A DNA stretch of 64,000 nt from Microbacterium paludicola (GTDB lineage: Bacteria > Actinomycetota > Actinomycetes > Actinomycetales > Microbacteriaceae). Positions 52,702 to 62,635 of this stretch are shown piece after piece. The notes under the pieces were generated by a model. That model was given only the letters and a program-made list of their open reading frames with translations, made no database searches and was not told the DNA's origin. Within the stretch, counting starts at the first letter, position 1; each line of letters starts with the position of its first letter. A program made the translations under genes and the position numbers. The DNA lies in the NCBI RefSeq assembly GCF_015235415.1, contig NZ_JADGLL010000005.1, positions 47,783 to 111,782 on the forward strand, given 5' to 3'.

Positions 52702-53325
52702 TCAGTCCTGCACGCCGTGGTGCTCCCGGATGATCCGCTCGCCCTCGTCGGCGTCGCCCGCGCGCACGGCGTCCCGCAGGCCGGTGAGGTAGGCCAGAGT
52801 CGCGGCGACCGAGCCGACGGGTCCCGCAGCGGTGAGATTGCGCTGGATCGCCATGCCCAGGTCGCCCGACACGATCTCCATGAAACTGTTGTCGGGGTAG
52901 GCGAGCAGCAGTTCCTGCAGTTCGCGTTGGGCGACGAGCCCCGCATCGGAGGCGATCATGCGCGTGATGATCTCGTCGATACGCGTCGACGCCTCCTCGC
53001 GCTGCGCCTGGTCCATGCGCAGGAGCGCCATTCGCAGGAGCGAGGTGGTGTAGTGCGCGGTGAACTCGAGCGTCGAACGCACCAGTCCGGGCGTCACGTC
53101 GGTGACACGCGTGTAACGGCTCGCCGCCGTCTCGATCAAGCCCACGCGCTGCAGTCGCTGCAACGCCTCCCGCACGGGCATGCGTGACACGCCGAGCTGC
53201 TGCGCGAGTTCGTTGTCCCTCACTCGGGCGCCCGCGGGGATCGTGCCGTCGATGATCGCAGCGGCGATGCGCCGCGCGACCTGGTCACTGAGCCTTACGG
53301 ATGTGATCTCGAGGCTTTCGATCAT
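52702..53325 (-). CDS. GntR family regulator (FadR/FCD subfamily)
   Basis: 207 residues, GGAGGAGTAGACG before the ATG. N-terminal winged helix: DQVARRIAAAIIDGTIPAGA, then NELAQQLGVSRMPVREALQR, the GntR hallmark. The all-helical FCD domain (about 85-205) lacks some of the usual His/Asp metal ligands, so its effector is uncertain. It converges on the LuxR pair with only 2 bp between the stops. Upstream is a region without a gene, so its target is not obvious. Confidence 0.88.
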   Translation of the reverse strand: MIESLEITSVRLSDQVARRIAAAIIDGTIPAGARVRDNELAQQLGVSRMPVREALQRLQRVGLIETAASRYTRVTDVTPGLVRSTLEFTAHYTTSLLRMALLRMDQAQREEASTRIDEIITRMIASDAGLVAQRELQELLLAYPDNSFMEIVSGDLGMAIQRNLTAAGPVGSVAATLAYLTGLRDAVRAGDADEGERIIREHHGVQD

Positions 53326-53631
53326 CGTCTACTCCTCCGCGGCCCACGCCGCACGCCCGTCGATACCTCGAGCACGGTGGCCTCGGCGCAGCCGAGGGTC
53401 GCGGACCTGTCGGTCGGCAGCATCCGCGGACACTTTCGTCGAGTGTGCGCAGTCGGGCGGGTCGGGGGCGACCAGGGACGGGGGGTTCCTTTTGCTCGAA
53501 TCTCTCTGCGGTGAGGCAAAGATATGCCGCACGTCGTGGATCCTGGTGCGAGTGGGCGCCGCGTTCGGTCTTACCAAGGTGAAATTCACCCGCGGCATCA
53601 CCTGATTCGCGGATCGCGCGGGTGCGGGGCC
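53326..53631. other. Intergenic region with no gene seen
   Basis: About 305 bp between the GntR start and the end of the small membrane protein gene. It presumably holds the GntR promoter; a short inverted pair GGTGAAATTCACC (53578-53590) is a possible operator or hairpin. Frames crossing it show no coding bias. Confidence 0.4.
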
Positions 53632-53913
53632 TCAGCGACGGCGCTTGGCGAGCTCCTTCTCGGCATCCCGGGGCGAGTAGTACTTCGCCTCCTTGCCGTG
53701 GATGGGGGAGTCCTCCGACACGGTGCGGCCGCGGCTGGCGTTGCGGATGTCGATGATCGTGCCGATCGTGAGCGCGAGGGTGATGCCCCAGCTCACCCAG
53801 CCGAGACCGGTGCGCCAGGTGAACTTCTGGGCGTTCGCGCCGCGCAGCAGCGCGTAGCCGCTCGTGAGCGTGCCGATCAGTCCGGTGCCGCTGAGGTATT
53901 TGCGCAGTGCCAT
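53632..53913 (-). CDS. Small membrane protein of unknown function
   Basis: 93 residues, leaderless ATG at 53913 (TAGCGT box at 53920-53925). A first hydrophobic stretch (about 9-26), a second strong one WVSWGITLALTIGTIIDI (about 39-56), then a charged tail with SPIHGKEAKYYSPRDAEKEL. Resembles short conserved Microbacterium proteins, but no named family is recognised. It is divergent from otsA across 170 bp. Confidence 0.75.
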   Translation of the reverse strand: MALRKYLSGTGLIGTLTSGYALLRGANAQKFTWRTGLGWVSWGITLALTIGTIIDIRNASRGRTVSEDSPIHGKEAKYYSPRDAEKELAKRRR

Positions 53914-53919
53914 GGCACC

Positions 53920-53925
53920 ACGCTA
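53920..53925 (-). promoter_or_regulatory. -10 box TAGCGT, leaderless start of the small membrane protein
   Basis: On the minus strand TAGCGT, six bases (GGTGCC), then the ATG at 53913. Confidence 0.55.
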
Positions 53926-54083
53926 GCGGCCGGACCATCCGGGCGCAGGGGCTTGCGCGCGAGACGGTGCCCATGGCACGCGGCCATAACCGCCGGGGCA
54001 TGCGCCGTCAAGCCCCGGCGGCCGGGCCCGCCGCGGAAAGGCCCCGCTGATACCGTGAAAAGGAGCCCCTAGGAGGAGCCGAT

Positions 54084-55517
54084 ATGTCTCGCGCAGATCT
54101 CGTCGTCGTCGCCAACCGCCTTCCCGTCGACCGGGTGATCGCGCCGGACGGCGAGGAGAGCTGGCGGCGTTCGCCCGGCGGTCTGGTCACCGCCCTCGAG
54201 CCGGTCATGCGCAAGCCCGATCGCGCGTGGGTGGGATGGGGCGGCCAGCCCGACCTCGACATCGAGCCGTTCGACTTCGAGGGCGCCCGCCTCGTGCCCG
54301 TGCCGCTGAGCGCTCCGGAGATCGAGTCGTACTACGAGGGGTTCGCCAACGGCACCATCTGGCCGCTCTACCACGACGTCATCGCCGCTCCGGTGTACCG
54401 CCGGTCGTGGTGGGAATCGTACGTGCAGGTCAACCGCCGCTTCGCGCAGGCCGCAGCCGACGCGGTCGAGCAGGGCGGCGTCGTCTGGGTGCAGGACTAT
54501 CAGCTGCAGCTCGTGCCGAAGCTGCTCCGCGAGCTCCGGCCCGATGTCACCATCGGCTACTTCCACCACATTCCGTTCCCCGCATACGGCCTGTACTCGC
54601 AGCTCCCGTGGCGCCGTCAGGTGCTCGAGGGCCTGCTCGGTGCCGACGTCATCGGATTCCAGCGCCAGGCCGACGCCGGGAACTTCCAGCGCAGCGTGCG
54701 CCGGGTGCTCCACCACACGACGCGCTCCAACGAGATCGTGGTGACCTCGCCGCAGGACGGCAAGGAGGACTCGCGGGTCGCGATCGCGAAGGCGTATCCG
54801 ATCTCGATCGACGCCCAGTCCTACATCGAGCTCGCGCAGGACCCGAAGGTCCGGGCGCGCGCGGTCGAGATCCGCGAACAGCTGGGAAACCCCAAGACGA
54901 TCCTGCTCGGCGTCGACCGCCTCGACTACACGAAGGGCATCCGCCACCGCCTCAAGGCGTTCGGCGAGCTGCTGCAGGACGGCCGGCTCACCGTCGGCGA
55001 CGCCACGCTCGTGCAGGTCGCGAGCCCGTCACGGCAGCGGGTCGATGCCTACGCCGAGCTGCGCGACGAGATCGAGCTGACGGTCGGCCGGATCAACGGC
55101 GACTACGACACAATGCACCACACGGCGATCCGCTACCTGCACCAGGGCTTCCCGCGCGAGGAGATGGTGGCGCTCTACCTCGCGGCCGACGTGATGCTCG
55201 TCACCGCGCTGCGCGACGGCATGAACCTCGTCGCCAAAGAGTACGTCGCCGCCCGCACCGACAACACCGGCGTGCTGCTGCTGAGCGAGTTCGCCGGAGC
55301 GGCGGACGAGCTCACGAGCGCCCTGCTCGTGAATCCGCACGACATCGGCGGCCTCAAGGACCTGATCATGCGCGCCGTCGAGATGTCGCCGGGGGAGCAG
55401 TCCCGCAGGATGCGCGCGCTGCGCCGCCGTGTCCTCGAACACGACGTCGAGGACTGGTCGCACGACATCCTCAACGACATCGACAAGATCCGCACGGCGC
55501 GCAACGCTCGTCGCTGA
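54084..55517 (+). CDS. otsA: Alpha,alpha-trehalose-phosphate synthase (UDP-forming type)
   Basis: 477 residues, AGGAGGAG upstream of the ATG. GT20 family: NRLPVD and RRSPGGLVTALEPVM at the N-terminus; VWVQDYQLQLVP and YFHHIPFPA (acceptor site); then GVDRLDYTKGIRHRLKAF and ALRDGMNLVAKEYVAAR with the nucleotide-sugar-binding Asp/Glu. It joins UDP-glucose (or GDP-glucose) to glucose-6-phosphate to give trehalose-6-phosphate in the cytoplasm. otsB follows 17 bp downstream, so both trehalose steps form one operon for osmotic and stress protection. Confidence 0.96.
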   Translation: MSRADLVVVANRLPVDRVIAPDGEESWRRSPGGLVTALEPVMRKPDRAWVGWGGQPDLDIEPFDFEGARLVPVPLSAPEIESYYEGFANGTIWPLYHDVIAAPVYRRSWWESYVQVNRRFAQAAADAVEQGGVVWVQDYQLQLVPKLLRELRPDVTIGYFHHIPFPAYGLYSQLPWRRQVLEGLLGADVIGFQRQADAGNFQRSVRRVLHHTTRSNEIVVTSPQDGKEDSRVAIAKAYPISIDAQSYIELAQDPKVRARAVEIREQLGNPKTILLGVDRLDYTKGIRHRLKAFGELLQDGRLTVGDATLVQVASPSRQRVDAYAELRDEIELTVGRINGDYDTMHHTAIRYLHQGFPREEMVALYLAADVMLVTALRDGMNLVAKEYVAARTDNTGVLLLSEFAGAADELTSALLVNPHDIGGLKDLIMRAVEMSPGEQSRRMRALRRRVLEHDVEDWSHDILNDIDKIRTARNARR

Positions 55518-55534
55518 GCCGAAGGAGAAACCCC

Positions 55535-56323
55535 ATGGCCCCCGCGTGGACGTCCGCCGTCGAGGAGATCGCGCGTACGGAGAGACTGCTGGTCGCCCTC
55601 GACTTCGATGGCACGCTGGCTCCCCTCGGCGACGATCCGATGGCGGTCCGGGCGCTGCCTGAGGCGGCGGAGGCGGTGCGCCGGCTTGCGGCGGCGCCCG
55701 ACACGACCGTCGCGTTCGTGTCCGGTCGCCAGCTCGCGGATCTGCGGGTGATCGGCGAGCACGCGGACGACTCGGTCGTGTGGCTCGCCGGCTCGCACGG
55801 GGCCGAGCACTGGCGACCGGCCGGGATCGAGATCGCCGCGGACGACGTCCCCATGGCGGACGTCGTGGAGCGCGCGGGCATCGCCGACGCGCTCGTCGCC
55901 GACGTCGAGCGTGCCGTCGAGGGAATCGACGGCGCCTGGGTCGAGCCGAAGGCCTACGGCTTCGCGCTGCACACCCGCCTTGCCCAGGAGCACGACGCCG
56001 CCCGCGCGCAGTCGCTCGTCGACGCGCTGGTGGCCGAACGCGCCCCCGAGTGGCGCCGCCGCACGGGCAAGAACGTCGTCGAATACGCCTGGCGGCATGA
56101 AGGCAAGGACACGGCGATCGCGCGCCTGCGCGCAGAGTCCGAGGCGACGGCTGTGGTCTTCGCTGGGGACGACGTCACGGATGAGGACGCCCTCCGCAGC
56201 CTGGGCGAGGGCGACCTCGGCATCCGCGTCGGGGAGGGCGAGACGGCCGCCAAGGTGCGGGTCGCCGACCCGCTCGAACTCGCCGAGTTGCTCACCGCTC
56301 TGGCCGTCTCGCGAGCATCCTGA
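55535..56323 (+). CDS. otsB: Trehalose-phosphatase
   Basis: 262 residues, GAAGGAGAAA before the ATG. HAD phosphatase: motif I is LDFDGTLAPL with Asp23 and Asp25, motif II is FVSGRQLADL, and motif IV is FAGDDVTDEDAL. The signature RRRTGKNVVEYAWRHEGKDT of trehalose-6-phosphate phosphatases is present with the conserved Lys and KGxA-like region (KDTAI). It removes phosphate from the OtsA product to release trehalose. Confidence 0.96.
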   Translation: MAPAWTSAVEEIARTERLLVALDFDGTLAPLGDDPMAVRALPEAAEAVRRLAAAPDTTVAFVSGRQLADLRVIGEHADDSVVWLAGSHGAEHWRPAGIEIAADDVPMADVVERAGIADALVADVERAVEGIDGAWVEPKAYGFALHTRLAQEHDAARAQSLVDALVAERAPEWRRRTGKNVVEYAWRHEGKDTAIARLRAESEATAVVFAGDDVTDEDALRSLGEGDLGIRVGEGETAAKVRVADPLELAELLTALAVSRAS

Positions 56324-56387
56324 AGGCGCCGTCGGTGCGTCGTAGGGCGCTTTGTCCGGGCGAACGGGAGCGCCTCCGCACCGGGCA

Positions 56388-56393
56388 TAGACT
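56388..56393 (+). promoter_or_regulatory. -10 box TAGACT, leaderless start of ilvD
   Basis: TAGACT, six bases (GCCGAC), then the ATG at 56400. No upstream leader means no room for a peptide attenuator before ilvD. Confidence 0.6.
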
Positions 56394-56399
56394 GCCGAC

Positions 56400-58115
56400 A
56401 TGGTCGACCTCGCAACACCGTCCTCTACGCCCGACATCAAGCCCCGCAGCCGCGTCGTCACCGACGGGATCGAGGCGACCACCTCGCGAGGAATGCTCCG
56501 CGCGGTCGGGATGGGCGACGCCGACTGGGAGAAGCCGCAGATCGGCATCGCCTCCAGCTGGAACGAGATCACCCCCTGCAACCTGAGCCTCGACCGCCTG
56601 GCGCAGGGCGCCAAGGAGGGCGTCCACTCGGGCGGCGGCTACCCGCTGCAGTTCGGCACCATCTCCGTCTCGGACGGCATCTCGATGGGCCACGAGGGAA
56701 TGCACTTCTCGCTCGTCTCGCGTGAGGTCATCGCCGACAGCGTGGAGACCGTCATCCAGGCCGAGCGCCTCGACGGAACCGTGCTGCTCGCCGGGTGCGA
56801 CAAGTCGATCCCCGGCATGCTCATGGCGAGCGCCCGCCTCGGCCTGTCCAGCGTCTTCCTGTACGCCGGATCGATCGCGCCGGGCTGGGTGAAGCTGTCG
56901 GACGGCACCGAGAAGGACATCACGATCATCGACTCGTTCGAGGGCGTCGGCGCGTGCCGCGCGGGCCTCATGAGCGAGGAGGACCTCAAGCGCATCGAGT
57001 GCGCGTTCGCGCCCGGCGAGGGTGCCTGCGGCGGCATGTACACGGCGAACACGATGGCGTCGGTCGCCGAGGCCCTGGGCCTCAGCCTCCCCGGCTCCGC
57101 CGCGCCGCCCGCCGCCGACCGCCGCCGCGACTACTTCGCGCACCGCTCCGGCGAGGCCGTCGTCAACCTGCTGCGCCAGGGGATCACGACCAAGGACATC
57201 CTGACGAAGGAGTCGTTCGAGAACGCGATCGCCCTCGCCATGGCGCTCGGCGGCTCGACGAACGTCGTCCTGCACCTCCTGGCGATCGCCCGCGAGGCCG
57301 AGGTCGACCTCACGCTCCACGACTTCAACCGCATCGGCGACAGGACGCCGCACGTCGCCGACATGAAGCCCTTCGGCAAGTACGTCATGAACGACGTCGA
57401 CCGTCACGGCGGCATCCCCGTGATCATGAAGGCGATGCTCGACGAGGGCCTGCTTCACGGCGACGCGCTCACCGTCACCGGCAAGACGCTCGCCGAGAAC
57501 CTGAAGGACCTGAACCCCGACCCGATCGACGGCGAGGTCATCCACGGCTTCGACAACCCGATCCACGCGACCGGCGGCATCACGATCCTCCACGGATCGC
57601 TCGCCCCCGAGGGCGCGGTCGTGAAGACGGCCGGGTTCGACGCCTCGGTGTTCGAGGGCCCCGCTCGCGTGTTCGAGCGCGAGCGGGCCGCGATGGATGC
57701 CCTCGCCGAGGGAACCGTGAAGGCCGGCGACGTGGTCGTCATCCGCTACGAGGGCCCCAAGGGCGGCCCCGGCATGCGCGAGATGCTCGCCATCACGGCG
57801 GCCATCAAGGGCGCAGGGCTCGGCAAGGATGTACTACTCTTGACGGACGGTCGATTCTCAGGCGGCACAACCGGACTGTGCATCGGCCATGTTGCACCCG
57901 AGGCGGTGGACGGTGGTCCCATCGCCCTGGTGCGCGATGGTGATCTGATCAGGGTCGATATCGCGGCTCGCTCTCTCGACCTACTCGTCGACGACGCAGA
58001 GCTCGAATCCCGCCGTTCCGGCTGGGAGCCCCTGCCCCCGCGCTACACCCGAGGCGTTCTGGCGAAGTACTCGCGACTCGTGCGCTCCGCAGCGGAGGGC
58101 GCGACGACCGGCTGA
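56400..58115 (+). CDS. ilvD: Dihydroxy-acid dehydratase
   Basis: 571 residues, usual length for the shorter actinobacterial type. The three iron-sulphur cysteines are Cys60 (ITPCNLS), Cys133 (GCDKSIPGM) and Cys210 ([14 protein letters not shown]); the LPGSAAPPA segment and the C-terminal [19 protein letters not shown] are intact. It dehydrates 2,3-dihydroxy-3-methylvalerate and -isovalerate to the 2-oxo acids in valine, isoleucine and leucine synthesis. It heads the ilvD-ilvB-ilvN-ilvC group, with its own leaderless promoter. Confidence 0.97.
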   Translation: MVDLATPSSTPDIKPRSRVVTDGIEATTSRGMLRAVGMGDADWEKPQIGIASSWNEITPCNLSLDRLAQGAKEGVHSGGGYPLQFGTISVSDGISMGHEGMHFSLVSREVIADSVETVIQAERLDGTVLLAGCDKSIPGMLMASARLGLSSVFLYAGSIAPGWVKLSDGTEKDITIIDSFEGVGACRAGLMSEEDLKRIECAFAPGEGACGGMYTANTMASVAEALGLSLPGSAAPPAADRRRDYFAHRSGEAVVNLLRQGITTKDILTKESFENAIALAMALGGSTNVVLHLLAIAREAEVDLTLHDFNRIGDRTPHVADMKPFGKYVMNDVDRHGGIPVIMKAMLDEGLLHGDALTVTGKTLAENLKDLNPDPIDGEVIHGFDNPIHATGGITILHGSLAPEGAVVKTAGFDASVFEGPARVFERERAAMDALAEGTVKAGDVVVIRYEGPKGGPGMREMLAITAAIKGAGLGKDVLLLTDGRFSGGTTGLCIGHVAPEAVDGGPIALVRDGDLIRVDIAARSLDLLVDDAELESRRSGWEPLPPRYTRGVLAKYSRLVRSAAEGATTG

Positions 58116-58166
58116 TCCGCGTCCCTTCACGCGGATCCATCGACCCGACTTCAAGGAAGCATCACC

Positions 58167-60002
58167 ATGCCGTCCGATTCCACGTTCCATTCCGTGACAT
58201 CCGGCGACGCGGCGAAGGTCCTCCCGCGGCCTCCCGCGTCCCGTCCCGCCGCTCCGTCGGCCCCCGTCATCACGGGTGCCGAGGCCGTCGTCCGCTCGCT
58301 CGAGCTGCTCGGCGTCACCGACGTCTTCGGCCTGCCCGGCGGCGCGATCCTGCCCGTCTACGACCCGCTGATGTCGGCCGAGAAGCTGCGCCACATCCTG
58401 GTCCGCCACGAGCAGGGTGCCGGTCACGCGGCCGAGGGGTACGCGGCCGCCACCGGCAAGGTCGGCGTGTGCATCGCGACCTCCGGTCCCGGCGCGACGA
58501 ACCTCGTCACCGCCATCGCCGACGCCTACATGGACTCCGTGCCGCTGCTCGCGATCACCGGCCAGGTGTTCTCGACGCTCATGGGCACCGACGCGTTCCA
58601 GGAGGCGGACATCGTCGGCATCACCATGCCGATCACCAAGCACTCGTTCCTCGTGAAGAACGCCGCGGAGATCCCCGCCGCGATCGCCGCGGCGTACGAG
58701 ATCGCCTCGACCGGCCGCCCCGGCCCCGTGCTCGTCGACATCACGAAGGACGCCCAGCAGAACGAGGCGCCGTTCGTGTGGCCGCCGAAGATCGACCTGC
58801 CGGGCTACCGGCCGGTGCTCAAGGCGCACGGCAAGCAGATCCAGGCCGCGGCCGCGCTGCTCGCGCAGGCGCAGAAGCCGGTGCTCTACGTCGGCGGCGG
58901 CGTGATCCGCGCCCGGGCCGCGGAGGAGCTGAAGACCCTCGCCGAGGCGAGCGGCGCCCCGGTGGTGACCACGCTGATGGCCCGCGGGGCGTTCCCCGAC
59001 TCGCACCCGCAGCACCTCGGCATGCCCGGCATGCACGGCACGGTGCCCGCGGTGCTCGCGCTGCAGGAGGCCGACCTCATCGTCGCCCTCGGCGCGCGGT
59101 TCGACGACCGCGTGACCGGCAAGGCCGCGCTGTTCGCCCCGAACGCGCAGGTCGTGCACGTCGACATCGACCCCGCGGAGATCTCGAAGATCCGCACGGC
59201 CGACGTGCCGATCGTCGGCGACCTGAAGGACGTGCTCGTCGACCTCGACGCCGCGCTCCACGCGATCGGCGACAAGGCCGACACGTCCGAGTGGTGGGCG
59301 TACCTCCGGGGCCTGCAGAACCAGTACCCGCTCGGCTACGCGCCGACCACCGACGGCCTGCTCGCACCGCAGTACGTGATCAGCCGCATCGGCGAGCTCA
59401 CCGGCCCCGAGGGCATCTACGCCGCGGGCGTCGGACAGCACCAGATGTGGTCGGCGCAGTTCATCAAGTACGAGCGCCCGAACTCGTGGCTCAACTCCGG
59501 CGGCGCCGGCACGATGGGCTACTCGGTGCCCGCCGCCATGGGCGCGAAGGTCGCCCAGCCCGAGCGCGTGGTGTGGGCGATCGACGGCGACGGCTGCTTC
59601 CAGATGACCAATCAGGAGCTCGCCACCTGCGCGATCAACAACATCCCGATCAAGGTCGCCATCATCAACAACTCGTCGCTCGGCATGGTGCGCCAGTGGC
59701 AGACGCTGTTCTACGACGGCCGCTACTCGAACACCGACCTGAACACGGGGCACGAGTCGATCCGGGTTCCCGACTTCGTGAAGCTCGCCGAGGCGTACGG
59801 CTGCCTGGCCATCCGCGTCGAGAAGGCGGAGGACGTGGATGCCGCCATCCAGAAGGCCCTCGAGACCAACGACCGCCCCGTCGTGATCGACTTCGTCGTG
59901 AGCGCCGACGCGATGGTGTGGCCGATGGTGCCGCAGGGCGTCAGCAACAGCTACGTGCAGTACGCACGCGACCACGCCCCGGCGTTCTCGGAGGACGACT
60001 GA
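58167..60002 (+). CDS. ilvB: Acetolactate synthase, large (catalytic) subunit
   Basis: 611 residues, AAGGAAGC before the ATG. TPP enzyme with three domains: N-terminal with catalytic Glu82 ([14 protein letters not shown]), a central FAD-binding domain ([17 protein letters not shown]) and a C-terminal TPP/Mg domain with [19 protein letters not shown] followed by the Asn-containing loop [12 protein letters not shown]. It condenses pyruvate with pyruvate or 2-oxobutyrate. The first 35 residues are a Pro-rich extension usual in actinobacteria. ilvN follows immediately. Confidence 0.97.
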   Translation: MPSDSTFHSVTSGDAAKVLPRPPASRPAAPSAPVITGAEAVVRSLELLGVTDVFGLPGGAILPVYDPLMSAEKLRHILVRHEQGAGHAAEGYAAATGKVGVCIATSGPGATNLVTAIADAYMDSVPLLAITGQVFSTLMGTDAFQEADIVGITMPITKHSFLVKNAAEIPAAIAAAYEIASTGRPGPVLVDITKDAQQNEAPFVWPPKIDLPGYRPVLKAHGKQIQAAAALLAQAQKPVLYVGGGVIRARAAEELKTLAEASGAPVVTTLMARGAFPDSHPQHLGMPGMHGTVPAVLALQEADLIVALGARFDDRVTGKAALFAPNAQVVHVDIDPAEISKIRTADVPIVGDLKDVLVDLDAALHAIGDKADTSEWWAYLRGLQNQYPLGYAPTTDGLLAPQYVISRIGELTGPEGIYAAGVGQHQMWSAQFIKYERPNSWLNSGGAGTMGYSVPAAMGAKVAQPERVVWAIDGDGCFQMTNQELATCAINNIPIKVAIINNSSLGMVRQWQTLFYDGRYSNTDLNTGHESIRVPDFVKLAEAYGCLAIRVEKAEDVDAAIQKALETNDRPVVIDFVVSADAMVWPMVPQGVSNSYVQYARDHAPAFSEDD

Positions 60003-60003
60003 C

Positions 60004-61627
<1,624 letters not shown>

Positions 61628-61655
61628 CGAGACCGCTCTACCTGAGCAGGAACAA

Positions 61656-61684
61656 GACCCCCGCACCCACAAGGTGCGGGGGTC
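61656..61684 (+). terminator. Rho-independent terminator after ilvC
   Basis: A 12-bp perfect stem, GACCCCCGCACC with GGTGCGGGGGTC, and a 5-nt loop. Confidence 0.85.
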
Positions 61685-61778
61685 GTCTCATTCGTCCACA
61701 GGGGACATCCACCGGTGAAGGCGTCCCCGGATGCGCGGATCCCGGATCCGGATCGCCTGCGCGCGTCAGGCTCTCTCC

Positions 61779-62273
61779 ATGACGTACACAAAAGCGGACG
61801 AGCGCCGCATGAACGAGCTCCGTGAGGAGCCGCTGGATGATGCCCACCTCGAGGAGCTGATCGGTCTCCTGCTCACCGGCGCGATCCGGCGCCAGCTGTG
61901 GCTGCTGTTCCTGGACGAGGACGACCGCCTCAGCGAGGCGATCATGCCGACGGATGACTTCCCCCGCGATCCGCACGAGCCGAACATCGTCGACGACCTG
62001 GGGCCCGTCACCGCGGCGCACCTGATCGCGGCGCGGATGCCCCTCGTGCTCGAGGCGGTGGGTGCCGCGGCGCTCGTGCTGGTGTGGGAGCGCGAGGGCG
62101 CGGCCGACTTCGAGCGCGAGGAGCTCGCCTGGGCGGCCGCGATGGCAGAGGCGCTCCGGCTGCAGGATGTGCCCCTGCGCGCGCAGTTCCTGCTGCACGA
62201 CGACGGCGTGCGGCCGCTGACGCTGGACGACTACGCGCCGGTGACCGCCGGGCGTGGGGGAGGTCCGGCGTAG
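61779..62273 (+). CDS. Hypothetical acidic protein
   Basis: 164 residues from the ATG at 61779; the start may be leaderless (CAGGCT box 6 nt upstream). Acidic, predicted alpha/beta, with RRQLWLLFLDEDDRLSEAIM near 40-59 and LVLVWEREGAADFEREELAW near 97-116, resembling the fold of short actinobacterial proteins of unknown role near ilvC or serA. No catalytic motif or membrane segment. Codon bias supports a real gene. It ends inside the promoter of the DksA-type gene. Confidence 0.8.
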   Translation: MTYTKADERRMNELREEPLDDAHLEELIGLLLTGAIRRQLWLLFLDEDDRLSEAIMPTDDFPRDPHEPNIVDDLGPVTAAHLIAARMPLVLEAVGAAALVLVWEREGAADFEREELAWAAAMAEALRLQDVPLRAQFLLHDDGVRPLTLDDYAPVTAGRGGGPA

Positions 62274-62276
62274 GCT
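62271..62276 (+). promoter_or_regulatory. -10 box TAGGCT, leaderless start of the DksA/TraR-type gene
   Basis: TAGGCT begins with the last base of the previous stop (TAG at 62271-62273) and ends 7 nt before the ATG at 62284. Confidence 0.6.
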
Positions 62277-62283
62277 GACACGC

Positions 62284-62631
62284 ATGTCCGAGGGGTCCGA
62301 CGCCGCGCGCGAGCGGCTGCTCGAGCGGCGATCCGACGCGCTGCGGCGCCTCGCCGCGCGCGCGAGCGACCTGTCGGGAGTGGCGGCGGCGCGAGGCGAC
62401 GCGACCGCAGACGACGAGCACGACCCCGAGGGGGCGACGCTGTCGGGGGAGTGGTCGCGGTTGAGCGGCCTGAGCGATGCCGCCCGACGCGAGCTGCAGG
62501 AGATCGACGCGGCGCTCGCCCGCATCGACGCCGGAACCTACGGCGTGTGCGAGGTGTGCGGCGAGCCGATCGCGGCGGGGCGCCTGCTGGCGCGCCCCAC
62601 CGCGACCCGCTGCATCCGCTGCGCGGTGTGA
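62284..62631 (+). CDS. TraR/DksA-family C4 zinc-finger protein
   Basis: 115 residues. Coiled-coil N-terminal part rich in Arg/Ala/Asp (about 1-80) and a C-terminal C4 zinc finger: YGVCEVCGEPIAAGRLLARP then CIRC. The family binds RNA polymerase through its secondary channel in proteobacteria; in actinobacteria the role is less clear. Leaderless ATG. It converges on the DUF4190-type gene with 4 bp between. Confidence 0.88.
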   Translation: MSEGSDAARERLLERRSDALRRLAARASDLSGVAAARGDATADDEHDPEGATLSGEWSRLSGLSDAARRELQEIDAALARIDAGTYGVCEVCGEPIAAGRLLARPTATRCIRCAV

Positions 62632-62635
62632 CCCG

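Noticed and set aside
56324..58166. Attenuator or T-box before the ilv genes
   Set aside because: ilvD has a leaderless start and only 51 bp separate ilvD and ilvB; there is no leader peptide rich in Val/Leu/Ile and no T-box motif.
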